From assembly GCA_023630585.1 (NCBI GenBank), contig CM042565.1:12908013-12972012 (forward strand): a stretch of 64,000 nucleotides of DNA. The letters are read 5' to 3'. Below the pieces are notes generated by a model, which did not search any database, was not told the origin of the DNA, and saw only the letters and a list, made by a program, of their open reading frames with translations. The position numbers were made by a program, and so were the translations under genes. Positions within the stretch are counted from its first letter, which is position 1. Every line of letters begins with the position of its first letter. Below are positions 19,901 to 27,175 of the stretch, one piece after another. Source of the stretch: Cranoglanis bouderius (Eukaryota; Chordata; Actinopteri; Siluriformes; Cranoglanididae).

Positions 19901-20812
19901 AGCTCACTGTCAGAGCATCTTTTCATCTGTGTTCTTGATAGAAAGCATAGTATTTTGTAAATGTGTAAAAGTTTAGTTTGTGGTGCCATGACTAAAGATG
20001 TCTTCATTCTAAAAGAAATCAATTATTGATGAAATAAATGATAAACTATTATTTTCTATTCTGACAAAACCATATTCTGCTCTATTTTTTTTTATATTCT
20101 AAATGGAAATCTTCCTTCTTCATGAACCCTAATTTGTAATTCGATGCCAATGCCAATGATCATGATGAACAAATCAATGTGCAAATCGGTATATGACATC
20201 ATCTCGGGACTTTTTGAGCGTGCGTTAGCTACTTTCCTCAGAAATAAAAAGTTGCCAACACTGTGCACAGTAAAATCTAGTAAAAACAATATTTTGAATA
20301 AATTAAACTGTACTGAAATCTCTTCACCAAATACAGTTTTAAAAGCTTGATAAAAACGTATTCTTGACATATTAGTATAAAGTTGTGGCAACCTTAAGGG
20401 TAAGGGTTAATGCAGTGGTCATCAACCCTGTTCCTGGAGATCTACCTTCCTGAAGACCATAATCGTGCCCACCTGACCATCTAATCAATGCCTTAAGAAG
20501 TTCTTGATCAACTAAAACAGGTGTGTTAGATTTTGGTTGGAGATGAAACCTGCAGGAAGGTAGAGCTCGAGGACAACAGACTTTTATTTCCATTTTATTT
20601 CTCATTTTAGATTGTTAAGCTATGTTTGCGAAAGCTGATTAGATTTCATTCCAGTTATCTGCTTTAAAACAAGATAATGTCGACTGCGGACTATTAGTTA
20701 AACTAGACCAAACCAGACCCAAAAGGCGTACGATCGCCCACACTGGCAACCCCGTCTCCGACTGACCTGCTGAAGCAGTAGAAATGGTCCATGTTGCCCA
20801 GATGACTCCCAT
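1547..20812 (-). CDS. il31ra: gp130-family class I cytokine receptor, IL-31 receptor alpha-like (15 coding exons)
   Basis: Spliced model on the minus strand: 20812-20767, 14590-14534, 14422-14314, 13130-12967, 12790-12654, 10240-10105, 8210-8128, 7890-7680, 7486-7307, 6005-5874, 5776-5610, 4740-4575, 4037-3944, 3846-3765, 2089-1547. All junctions are GT/AG, every phase matches, and the lengths sum to 2307 nt, giving 768 residues plus stop. Layout: signal peptide 1-15; cytokine-binding D1 with the C41...C55-x-W57-SPG signature and C74/C113; D2 to about 217; three more fibronectin-III modules to about 530; membrane helix about 532-555; box 1 WPSIPNP at 567-573; a tail with two tyrosines. Five FnIII modules without an Ig domain, and a length near human IL31RA (roughly 730-760), point to an IL31RA-like receptor signalling through JAKs at the cell surface. 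gp130, LIFR, IL12RB2 and CSF3R normally carry an N-terminal Ig-like domain. The gene symbol is inference; another teleost gp130 paralogue is possible. Confidence 0.85.
2295..3545. mobile_element. dispersed element (copy A), split by a LINE
   Basis: The 2295-2690 and 3300-3545 halves match, in order, the uninterrupted copy at 23010-23690. Shared pieces include cttctatagtaacagctc, actttgtggtttct and caacattaaatgt. Non-coding; superfamily not identified. It sits in the last receptor intron. Confidence 0.5.
2692..3298 (+). mobile_element. 5'-truncated non-LTR retrotransposon (RTE-like), RT C-terminus
   Basis: An open frame of about 190 codons (2698-3264) begins in the reverse transcriptase thumb region (YLGSTVQ). 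It contains RLRWFGHVQRR, GRRPRGRAKRRF and ends RWRQMIRCGDP, the usual C-terminus of a fish non-LTR element. A 3' tail with a GAA-rich end follows. The clade call (RTE-like) is tentative. Inserted in the element at 2295-3545. Confidence 0.7.
3765..3846 (-). CDS. il31ra: receptor exon 14: box 1 (JAK-binding) exon
   Basis: 82 nt. The phase forces the acceptor at cacctag (exon start 3846), which gives SKKLLWPSIPNP directly after the membrane exon, as in gp130-family juxtamembrane regions. WPSIPNP (567-573) matches the W-P-x-hydrophobic-P-x-P box 1 that binds JAK kinases. Donor CTG|gtgagt. Confidence 0.85.
3944..4037 (-). CDS. il31ra: receptor exon 13: transmembrane helix
   Basis: 94 nt from cctcag to AAAAG|gttaag. 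It encodes a short hydrophobic helix (GMLAGVIAGVIALLLATHLC, about residues 535-554) followed by the basic stop-transfer RLLKR. The next intron is only 97 nt (3847-3943). Confidence 0.85.
4290..4510. repeat. GTTGGCC-rich dispersed repeat
   Basis: Repeated, partly palindromic gccaacattgg and ttggcccaac words, typical of a small fish repeat. It ends just next to the duplicated splice donor of receptor exon 12. Confidence 0.5.
4575..4740 (-). CDS. il31ra: receptor exon 12: D5, second part
   Basis: 166 nt from atttccag to TTGG|gtaagt. Residues 475-530 include YELLNLRSGSMYCMQLSAYT and GEGKRSE, the last FnIII strands before the membrane. The donor region is tandemly duplicated; see the findings. 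Confidence 0.85.
4862..5148 (+). repeat. dispersed repeat, LINE/SINE 3'-end-like
   Basis: Carries gccaacccatcacagggcac, ggaggaaac and ttcgaac words found in many fish repeats. A related fragment lies at 27053-27175. The open frames across it are not genes. Confidence 0.5.
5610..5776 (-). CDS. il31ra: receptor exon 11: D5, first part
   Basis: 167 nt from tatcag. Residues 419-474 carry FVITWSPVPEEDVRGF and GYIIRYA, a close gp130/IL31RA-type motif. The in-frame donor is TTC|gtgaga at 5609. A stronger-looking A|gtgagt lies 24 nt earlier but would put the next exon out of frame. Confidence 0.75.
5874..6005 (-). CDS. il31ra: receptor exon 10: D4, second part
   Basis: 132 nt. Two acceptor AGs lie close together. 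Only the upstream one (atgtgcag, exon start 6005) keeps the frame; the downstream ttcag would meet a stop at once. The donor is GGAA|gtcagt. Residues 375-419 include PYKKYHFFLHAR. Confidence 0.8.
6228..7150. repeat. three tandem units of about 300-330 bp in a receptor intron
   Basis: Units start at about 6230, 6562 and 6864. Each repeats tctaataatgaa-like starts, ggttataatgc, gaattatgagtcttt and ttttcataaaatatttcat in the same order. Divergent and non-coding. Confidence 0.65.
7307..7486 (-). CDS. il31ra: receptor exon 9: D4, first part
   Basis: 180 nt from gcgacag to AACG|gtactt. Residues 315-375 include FSLSWNN and YSVEWW, as in gp130-family membrane-proximal FnIII modules. The exit phase fixes the acceptor choice of the next exon. 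Confidence 0.8.
7680..7890 (-). CDS. il31ra: receptor exon 8: D3 FnIII module
   Basis: 211 nt from attttcag to AGTG|gtaggt. Residues 245-315 include YEVGISATNKAGPSP, the typical F/G-strand pattern of a fibronectin-III module, and N-glycosylation sequons. Confidence 0.85.
8128..8210 (-). CDS. il31ra: receptor exon 7: start of D3
   Basis: 83 nt from caccag to GAG|gtacca. Residues 217-244 end in RKITVKWE, the B/C-strand pattern of an FnIII module. Exit phase 0. Confidence 0.8.
8455..8635 (-). mobile_element. tRNA-headed SINE with L2/V-SINE-type tail
   Basis: On the minus strand a gtggtagctcagtggttaag head (pol III A-box type) is followed by ctgccactgttgggccc-like sequence and the tail cggataagggcgtctgcc-like. 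The B box is partly deleted in this copy. Confidence 0.65.
8700..9275. repeat. dispersed non-coding fish repeat
   Basis: Starts with attcaaattttatttgtcac and holds aagctcctcctcattctctc and ttcagggagcg, words seen together in teleost repeats. Ends at an A-homopolymer. Class unassigned. Confidence 0.4.
9472..9880 (+). mobile_element. L2/Maui-like LINE, 3' end with RT C-terminus
   Basis: The frame at 9474-9710 encodes TRSLRSSGSG, APKIWNSLP and FKSQLKTYLF, the conserved C-terminus of CR1/L2-type ORF2. It is followed by a tgtaaagcg...tatatgaatta tail and ATT repeats. 5'-truncated copy. Confidence 0.7.
10105..10240 (-). CDS. il31ra: receptor exon 6: second half of D2, WSXWS degenerate
   Basis: 136 nt from gctgtag to CGAG|gtatag. 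Residues 172-217 carry the YEMQIQC strand that precedes the WSXWS box in relatives. Residues 205-209 at that place read LCPLS, so both tryptophans are missing. The extra cysteines C180, C203 and C206 may alter disulphide pairing (inference). Confidence 0.8.
11150..11702. repeat. dispersed element with inverted gcaatatcgcac ends
   Basis: Holds aagcaatatcgcac and its inverse about 70 bp apart. It resembles 47290-48110, which shares ttccaagagtgc and cttgcttgtg.gatattgctt. Non-coding. Confidence 0.45.
11702..12508 (-). mobile_element. Tc1-like remnant, interrupted by a LINE 3' end
   Basis: The minus-strand frame encodes HDSAPVHKA, AQSPDLNPTEHL and NLVESLPRRV, the C-terminal catalytic part of a Tc1 transposase. 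A TGA replaces the usual Trp after LVAE. The element start (ccaaacgtttgtggacatc near 12495) is separated from it by the insertion at 12030-12407. Confidence 0.75.
12030..12407 (+). mobile_element. LINE/SINE 3' end with (ATT)n tail, inserted in Tc1 remnant
   Basis: Contains cggacgagacgttaaac, gttctggcgcactatgg and tgtaaagcgctttgagtg before ATT repeats, a 3'-end family common in ostariophysan genomes. Its insertion splits the Tc1 remnant at gctaca. Confidence 0.65.
12654..12790 (-). CDS. il31ra: receptor exon 5: first half of D2
   Basis: 137 nt from attttcag to GAG|gtaaag. Residues 126-171 begin with CGPP and continue through AEWGD and QYHLKYRE, the typical A-to-C strand pattern of the second cytokine-receptor FnIII module. 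Confidence 0.85.
12967..13130 (-). CDS. il31ra: receptor exon 4: remainder of D1
   Basis: 164 nt from gttgcag to ATAA|gtacgt. It encodes residues 71-126 with C74 and C113 (second disulphide) and N-glycosylation sequons. Entry phase 2 and exit phase 1 fit the neighbours. Confidence 0.85.
13290..13986. mobile_element. non-autonomous DNA transposon (copy 1), (AT)n expanded
   Basis: Same family as 53152-53892, in opposite orientation. Shared words include ttgccttcttgagcatcag, gttgatcatccaggtaac and the terminal cattttgcagattctgca. A pure (AT)n tract at 13838-13912 sits inside. The left end is truncated. Confidence 0.55.
14314..14422 (-). CDS. il31ra: receptor exon 3: D1 with C-x-W signature
   Basis: 109 nt from ttttag to CA|gtaagt. 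It encodes residues 35-71, including C41, then C55-I-W57-SPG, the class I cytokine receptor first disulphide and CxW signature. Confidence 0.85.
14534..14590 (-). CDS. il31ra: receptor exon 2: cysteine-rich start of D1
   Basis: 57 nt between tttttcag and GAAG|gtaata. It encodes residues 16-35, with four cysteines (C18, C20, C26, C30) in a short span before the canonical D1 pair. This is unusual for the family. Only one of the three frames is open and compatible with both neighbours. Confidence 0.75.
15358..15583 (-). mobile_element. tRNA-Glu-derived SINE
   Basis: The head (15511-15581, minus) matches tRNA-Glu(CTC), with gctctcaccgcc around the anticodon and ggttcgatttc as B box, but its acceptor stem is degraded. 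The 3' end (gatccactgtggagactct) resembles the 3' end of the LINE at 3245-3275. Confidence 0.75.
15781..15955 (+). repeat. LTR-like fragment of an endogenous retrovirus (copy 1)
   Basis: Shares gataagtttaatgtgaa, then ctgtcctctctgtgaacacc and cccttctctgtttcctggtt, with 18781-18870. The two copies flank retroviral pol remnants and a Tc1 element. Confidence 0.5.
16008..16200. repeat. 193-bp direct repeat, copy 1
   Basis: Near-identical to 20571-20766, with a few substitutions. Both end in ccgtctccgactgac. In copy 2 that is the splice donor of the signal-peptide exon; here the match stops, 8 bp before a Tc1 insertion. Confidence 0.85.
16209..17770 (-). mobile_element. Tc1/mariner element, near-intact, TA-flanked
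   Basis: 1562 bp flanked by TA at both sides. Terminal inverted repeats of about 70 bp (cagccgtggccaaaagtttt start) differ at only a few positions, which indicates a fairly recent insertion. It encodes one transposase frame, listed separately. Confidence 0.9.
16362..17396 (-). pseudogene. Tc1-like transposase, one nonsense codon
   Basis: Frame of about 344 codons from ATG 17396 (MVTCKETCAA), the usual Tc1 transposase length. N-terminal HTH region with GRPRK, then the DDE residues in SDESPF, QHDGAP and NPTENLW. A single in-frame TAA falls after AMNK at about 16755; the same frame then continues to the normal end. It cuts and pastes its own element at TA sites; this copy is inactive as sequenced. 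Confidence 0.88.
18120..18515 (+). pseudogene. endogenous retrovirus pol remnant (integrase C-terminal part)
   Basis: Short frames resemble the end of a retroviral integrase: LSPFEIIMGRPFP, then a WIHASR-type C-terminal motif in another frame. Frameshifts break it. It lies between two LTR-like fragments (15781 and 18781). An env-type signal-like hydrophobic start at 17917 is joined oddly upstream. Non-functional remnant. Confidence 0.55.
18775..19016 (+). repeat. LTR-like fragment (copy 2), followed by primer-binding-site-like sequence
   Basis: Matches copy 1 at 15781. At 19018-19036 follows tgggctcgtcccgggat, close to the tRNA-Pro primer binding site used by gammaretrovirus-like elements. 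The LTR boundaries are not defined. Confidence 0.45.
19345..19815. repeat. minisatellite, about 30-bp unit, about 16 copies
   Basis: Unit around cgatcaccattattcccaat plus gtccaatcac. The same unit occurs inverted at 41700-41990. The long frames across it in several phases are repeat artefacts. Confidence 0.9.
20400..20575. mobile_element. short MITE-like element
   Basis: Ends are inverted (ggagatctaccttcctg versus caggaaggtagagctc). About 170 bp, non-coding, of a type common in fish. Confidence 0.5.
20571..20766. repeat. 193-bp direct repeat, copy 2
   Basis: Matches 16008-16200 and ends at the first intron base of the signal-peptide exon. Confidence 0.85.
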
Positions 20813-20820
20813 AAGCACGC
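20767..20820 (-). CDS. il31ra: receptor exon 1 (coding): start codon and signal peptide
   Basis: An acceptor (tgtcttcag) precedes 8 nt of leader and ATG at 20812. The exon encodes the hydrophobic MGVIWATWTISTASA and ends one base into the next codon at CAG|GTCAGT. A spliced 5' untranslated exon must lie further upstream; I could not place it. Phase 1 joins the next exon in frame. Confidence 0.75.
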
Positions 20821-21179
20821 CTGAAGACAGAAGAAATGAATAATAATCAATGAAACACATAAGATACTGCATACTGTATATAAGAATAAAAGTAATGTGA
20901 AGTTTAAATGCATGGTCATCTAGGAATTATTCCTCTGGATGAAATGAATTAAAAAACAAAACAAAACAAAAAAACTCGCACCAAAATAAAGGAAGCTTTG
21001 CATCTCTGAAGGGAAATCTCCGTTAAATAAACCCCTTCAAACAGGACTGAAGGAAAGGAGCGTAGTTGTTTTTTTAATTTATTATTATTTCAAACACATC
21101 CAGTTTTATTCCAGCTTCTAACTCATGACTAACAGCTCTCCGGCTCACACTGGTGCACTTTTTCTTTTTTTTTTTTTGC

Positions 21180-21330
21180 GTGCTACTCCTGTTGTGTGTG
21201 CGCGCGCGCGAGATGCTCCGCGCATGCGCAGCAATCCAGGTTAGGTCTCTTACGAAGTGCTGCCGCGACCGCGTGCACTGAAACCAACGAGGTTTCGAAG
21301 GACTGTGAGCGTTTATAGAGCGTATTAATA
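21180..21330 (-). promoter_or_regulatory. CpG-rich stretch with NRF1-like motif, candidate receptor promoter
   Basis: A locally CpG-rich segment about 0.4 kb upstream of the signal-peptide exon. It holds (GC)n and the palindrome gcgcatgcgc at about 21220, the NRF1 consensus core. It could drive the untranslated first exon of the receptor, but no exon was placed here. Confidence 0.35.
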
Positions 21331-22255
21331 TTACTGACAAGGGGTTAGCGGAAGTTTCACTTCCTCAAACGTGCTAGTCATAGTGATTGAGTCTTTAGTT
21401 TTTTTTTTTTTTAGATTTGATCTTGGGGGAATTAAATGGGAGTTAAATCGTGCTACATAGTAGTACATCATACACACATCATACATTCTCAGCTCCATGA
21501 AGGGTTCTTCAAAACCCTGGAAGGTTTTACATAGAACCCTGTAATAAAAGGTGTTTCCATACGAGTGGGTTCTAAGTAGAGCCTTGTGAGAAGCTAAGAA
21601 TCCAAGTTTAACTATCCAAAGAACACTTCGTTCTTTGATCGGTTGGTTGATTTGTCTCCGGTAAACGCTTTATCCCGGGAATACTAGGTGTGAACGGGAA
21701 CACCCTGAACGGGATGCCAGTCTACTACACACAAGTTCAGGATCAAGCCCGGGACCCTGGGGACAGCAATGCTACCTGCTGCATTACTCACTGTGCCACC
21801 CTGCATCACAGTCCCCTACGATCCTGAACTCAGGTTACTGTCTGTGTTCTATATGGAGGTTTCCTCTAGGTTCTCTGGTTTCCTCCAACATGCCAAGAGC
21901 TGAACAGGCTCCTCTAAATTGTTGTTACATGTGTGCATGGTGCCCTGTGATAGACTGGTGTGTACTCCTACCTCACAACCTTAACAGGCTTACACAGTCA
22001 GATAGTGAAACACTTGGTAAAGTCATATCAGTCCAGACTGTGTGACGACAAGACGTCATAGACTTGCTTTCCAGAAAATTATTTTCTGTTTGAATATTTG
22101 AATCTCCTAACACTTATTTACCGTTGGTTTGTAAATATGTTCAGATCCAGTACCACTAGATTATATGGAATAGGTACAGTATTATTGCTGAACTTAATTA
22201 TTTGTGATGCTGTACAGTTTTTGACTCAATTCCCTTTCAGTTGGCCCCTGTTACT

Positions 22256-22270
22256 TATTCTCTCTCTCTG

Positions 22271-22301
<31 letters not shown>

Positions 22302-22335
22302 GACACACACACACACACACACACACACGTACACA
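22256..22335. repeat. (TC)n-(CA)n microsatellite
   Basis: Compound simple repeat, slightly interrupted. Confidence 0.9.
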
Positions 22336-22889
22336 TACTCACACAGGAAGGACCATTTTCACACTTCATAAGCCTACAAGGTCCTAATATAGAAAGAATA
22401 CCAGCATCTACACTTAACAGACATTTTGGAGAACTAATGCACAATATGCTAGTGTAATACTCATTAAAGTCTTATTCAAATGCCTCAGACTTGTGTGTTT
22501 TAAAGGATTAATGCATATATATCAAAGTAAAAGAAACAGGAAGTGATAAGATCATCATTTTTAGGAAACGCATTTCTGACTAATGTACGTACAGCACTAA
22601 TTAAGAACAGCAGCGAGTGAGTCAAGCTCCTTTGTACAAAGCAGAAAAAGGGAAACACTAACTGTAAATGATTCAGTTCTCTGTAAATTCCCCCACCCCA
22701 CTTATCAATGCAATGATCAGCGGCTGATGTGGTTTTTTTTACACCTGTCATATGTTGTTAGAACAGTGTGAAGATCCAAAGTATGATAAGAGTGCGTGGG
22801 CTGTGTGTGCTTTGATGCACCTTTTGATGTGTGTTTGGATGAACATTTTCTTTTGAGCAAAAAGCACTGAATCAGTAAGTTCTCAGGAC

Positions 22890-22890
22890 A

Positions 22891-22978
<88 letters not shown>
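22890..22978. repeat. (CA)n-(TA)n microsatellite
   Basis: About 30 CA followed by about 14 TA units. Confidence 0.9.
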
Positions 22979-22984
<6 letters not shown>

Positions 22985-23009
22985 CCTTCAAGCTAGCTTT
23001 CGTAAAGCC

Positions 23010-23690
23010 TTTATCTACTATTAAATTCTCAATTCTGCTTGCTCAGAATCAGATGATGGCGACGATAATCTTCTGTAACAGTAACCCTGCAAGTAGTTCG
23101 TCTGCAAGGATCATATTAATGCGTTTCTTCTAAACCTTTATCGTTTCTATAGTAACAGCTCATTCACAGGTACTGCATGTATGGCGGATGCTTGACATAT
23201 GGATAAAAAAAGTGCTGCTATTTAATAGGAAACCTATAACTACAATCACTGATATGGTGCATTTTTCTATAAGGAGACTTTATTTGGCATTTTTGGCATT
23301 TGTCAGCACGTCGACATATGAAAGCTCTCATGATGGAGGACTTTGCACTTTGTGGTTTCTTGGGCAACAAGCTGCATTTTCTGTCACCTTTATGACAAAG
23401 CGTGCGGACGGCTGTTTATAGATGCTACATAGTGTATGCGATAACAGGAACGAACTTGTTTCTCAGATGTTCCCCAACATTAAATGTGACCATAAACAGG
23501 TCAAAAGTATGATGTGTAATAAACAATTGTAAAAAGAAAATTGTAATCAGTGGCGAATTGCTGTGGTACACGAGGAATAGAAGACTTCAGGACATCATGC
23601 TCTTATTGGAAAATAATTCACTTCAGAGTTGATGTACTAACTCCAATGCCCTGTCCTTGATTAATTTCCTACAACAGTATTTACATATGC
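23010..23690. mobile_element. dispersed element (copy B), uninterrupted
   Basis: Counterpart of the LINE-split element at 2295-3545. Fragments of the same family occur near 14050-14170 and 48270-48500. Confidence 0.5.
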
Positions 23691-24767
23691 ACCACTCTTT
23701 AATTATTTAGATTAATCGATGCCCCAGCACATCCTGTCTAAGATTTTGTATAAAGGTCTTGCCAAACATTTCTTTTTCTATTTAAAGTAGGAATAAGAAG
23801 TCATAATCCTCAAGTACTTGCTGGCTGTTCTTACTAACAGCATTTTAGTATTCTGACCTATTTGTACTAGTGTGAGGATATGTTTTGGTGAAGACTACGA
23901 AGCACATTTGTATGTTGCTCTGGTAAGTAAGTAAGTAAATAAGTAAGTAAAGCTTTATTTATATAGCACCTTTCAAAACAGTGTTTAGAAAGTGCTTTAC
24001 AGAAGACATATACAAGAAAATAAAATCAGTAAGCAATAAAAGTAATAAAAGAAATAAAACAATAAAATAATACAAATAAAATCAAGTATGGAAAATTAAC
24101 TGGTTTGAGGAAAGGCCCCAGTGAACAAATGCGCTTTAAGAGACTTTTAAAAAGTGCTAATTGAATCAACTGCACGCAAGTTATCAGGGAGAGCGTTCCA
24201 GAGTTTAGGCCCATAGTGACTAAAGGCCGACTCCCCGCTTTTCAGCCGTGTTTTGGGTATAACCAGCAGGTTGTAATTGGATGACCTAAGTGATCTAGCA
24301 GGAGTATATTTAGTGATCGTATTACAAATGTATGTAGGAGCACCACCATGAAGACATTTGAAAAATTGAAAACAGGATTTTAAAATCAATTCTGTAAGAC
24401 ACAGGTAGCCAGTGAAGTGATTTAAGTGCCGGAGTGATATGATTCTTCAGTCTAGTACGTTTCAGCATTCTTGCAGCTGCATTCTGAACTCTTTGTAAGT
24501 GTTTGATGGAGCTCTTTGGTAAGCCAACCGAAACACCAATGCAGTAGTCAAGTCTAGATGTAACAAATGCATGTATGAGTTTCTCACTCTCTGGGGGAGA
24601 GAATATTACATACTTTAGAGATGTTACTAAAGTGATAATATGCTGTTTTACAAACATTGCTAATATGTTTAAAAAAAAAAAAACTGAGATCACTGTCAAA
24701 CACAATCCCTAAATTCGTAACACAGTCATTAGCCTTGAGAGACAAGGAGTCTAGATAGGCATAATTA

Positions 24768-26064
24768 CAGTAGGGGGAAAAAGTATTTGATCCACTGCTG
24801 ATTTTGTACGTTTGCCCACTGACAGAGAAATGATCAGTCTATAATTTTAATGGTAGGTATATTTTAACAGTGAGAGACAAAATAACAACAAAAAAATCCA
24901 GAAAAACGCATTTCAAAAAAGTTATAAATTGATTTGCATTTTAATGAGGGAAATAAGTATTTGAACCCTTCGACTTAGCACTTGGTGGCAAAACCCTTGT
25001 TGGCAATCACAGAGGTCAGACGTTTCTTGTAGTTGGCCACCAGGTTTGCACACATCTCAGGAGGGATTTTGTTCCACTGCTCTTTGCAGATCCTCGCCAA
25101 GTCATTAAGGTCATTTTCAATGCCTCCTGGGAAGGAGGTTCTCACCCAAGATTTGACGGTACATGGCCCCATCCATCGTCCCTTTGATGCGGTGCAGTTG
25201 TCCTGTCCCCTTGGCAGAAAAACACCCCCAAAGCATAATGTTCCCACCTCCATGTTTGACGGTGGGGATGGTGTTATGACTTGGGGTCATAGTAACCCAT
25301 ACTTGGAATTTGTCCTCTGCATTTAACCCATCCAAGTTAGTACACACACATTAGGAGTTGTGAACACACACACACACACACACTACAAACCATAAACACA
25401 CCCAGAGCAGTGGGCAGCCATTTTTGCTGCAGCACCCAGGGAGCAGTTTAGGGTTAAGGGCCTTGCTCAAATGCCCAACAGTGGCACCTTGGCGGTGCTG
25501 GGATTTGAACTCATGACCTTCCAATCAGTAGCCCAACTTCTTAACCACTGAGCTACCACCACCCCAACTAATAATAGCACCAACTGTTGTCACCTTCTCA
25601 CCAAGCTGCTTGGCAATGGTCTTGTAGCCCATTCCAGCCTTGTGTAGGTCTACAATCTTGTCCCTGACATCCTTGGACAGCTCTTTGGTCTTGGCCATGG
25701 TGGAGAGTTTGGAATCTGATTGATTGATTGCTTCTGTGGACAGGTGTCTTTTTACAGGTAACAAACGGAGATTAGGAGCACTCCCTTTAAGAGAGTGTTC
25801 CTAATCTCAGCTCATTACCTGTGTAAAAGACACCTGGGAGCCAGAAATCTTGCTGATTGATAGGGGATCAAATACTTATTTCACTCATTAAAATGCAAAT
25901 CAATTTATAACTTTTTTGAAATGCGTTTTTCTGGATTTTTTTGTTGTTATTCTGTCTCTCACTGTTAAAATACACCTACCATTAAAATTATAGACTGATC
26001 ATTTCTTTGTCAGTGGGCAAACGTACAAAATCAGCAGGGGATCAAATACTTTTTTCCCCCACTG
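24768..26064 (-). mobile_element. Tc1-like element with about 200-bp TIRs, internally deleted
   Basis: Flanked by TA inside the LINE. The ends cagt(a)ggggg...agtatttgatccac and their inverse extend about 200 bp. It encodes a transposase N-terminus ([20 protein letters not shown]) and C-terminus ([16 protein letters not shown]), but the catalytic core is missing and a SINE sits in the gap. Non-autonomous. Confidence 0.85.
25272..25568 (-). mobile_element. tRNA-headed SINE inside the Tc1-like element
   Basis: Minus-strand head ggtggtagctcagtggttaa and B box ggtcatgagttcaaatcc, then a body ending in acttggatgggttaaatgc-like sequence. Same family as 47450-47718. Confidence 0.75.
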
Positions 26065-26699
26065 TAACTTTCTCTGTGCATCATTTCTGATAATAAGTAC
26101 CTCTGTCTTATCTTTATTTAGCTGCATAAAGTTCTGTGACATCCACAAGTTTATGCTCTCTATGCAGTTTACAAGGGTGTTAATCGACTTGTGAGCATCT
26201 GGTGCAAGTGAGAAACAGAGTTGCGTGTCATCTGCATACTAATGGAAGGAGATGTTATATCGATTAATTAAACCAGGTAATGGCAGCATATATAAGTTAA
26301 ATAACAAAGGACCCAAAATTGAGCCTTGGGGAACACCACAAGATATCGCATGATGTCTGGAGGTGTGTGTACCCAATGCAACATAATATTCCCTGCCACT
26401 TAAGTAGGACCTAAACCAATCTAGGAGTAGGCCTGATAAGCCAACCCAGTTTAGCAGTCGGTTAAGCAGAATACCACGGTCGACTGTGTCAAAGGCAGCA
26501 CTGAGATCTGTAAGAACTAGACTTGACAGATTACCTGAGTCCTTATTTTGTTGCAGATCATTTAAAACTTTTAGAAGAGCAGTTTCTGTGCTATGTTTGG
26601 ACCGAAAGCCAGACTGAAGTGTCTCATTGAGATTACTGATGTTGAGATAGTTAATGAGCTGTAAAGGCTGTCTGCCAGATCCACCAAATATAAATGCTA

Positions 26700-26910
26700 T
26701 AAATTCAGTATGTTGTTAAATATCCACAAGGTTGTGTTTTAGGACCCTTATTGTTCTTGTGTTATATCCTGTCCCATGGACATGTCATTCACAAACATAG
26801 GGTTGCCATTAACGTCTATGCTGATGATGCACAATCATACAAAATTTTGAATCCGAATTTAGCAGCATGGCCATACAAAATTTAAGACAGCAATAAATTC
26901 CTAAAAACTT
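26700..26910 (+). mobile_element. L2-like LINE RT fragment, opposite orientation
   Basis: Encodes [11 protein letters not shown] and [10 protein letters not shown] motifs of a reverse transcriptase catalytic region, with frameshifts. Abuts the minus-strand LINE at about 26690. Confidence 0.55.
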
Positions 26911-27052
26911 TAGATAAACTGATTTTGGGTGCTAAATATGTTTACAGAACTATTTAAAGTTGCTGATTTTATCCTTTAAATTATAGGCATCCCTAGTATT
27001 TATCGTGAGAGCTAGATGTTTACTGCAAAAATTAATATTTCTATAATATTTC

Positions 27053-27175
27053 CATCCATCCATTTTCTGTACCGCTTATCCTACACAGGGTCGCGGGGAA
27101 CCTGGAGCCTATCCCAGAGAACCCGGAGCACAAGGCGCAGGAAACCCTGGATGGGGTGCCAACCCACCCCATCTT
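27053..27175 (+). repeat. L2-like 3'-end fragment
   Basis: ccattttctgtaccgcttat followed by cagggtcgcgggg and ggggtgccaaccca, a fragment very common in fish genomes. Confidence 0.55.

Larger units (their letters stand above)
23935..26690 (-). mobile_element. L2/Maui-like LINE, RT domain, split by a Tc1 element
   Basis: Minus-strand pieces encode, in order, FRSKHSTETALL, DLSAAFDTVD, CGVPQGSILGPLLF, YADDTQL (after an in-frame TAG), then beyond the insertion SRLDYCIGV, VQNAAARMLKRTR, SLHWLPVSYRIDFK and PKLWNALPD. The 3' tail is a TTAC repeat near 23935. Stops and frameshifts show it is dead. Confidence 0.8.
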
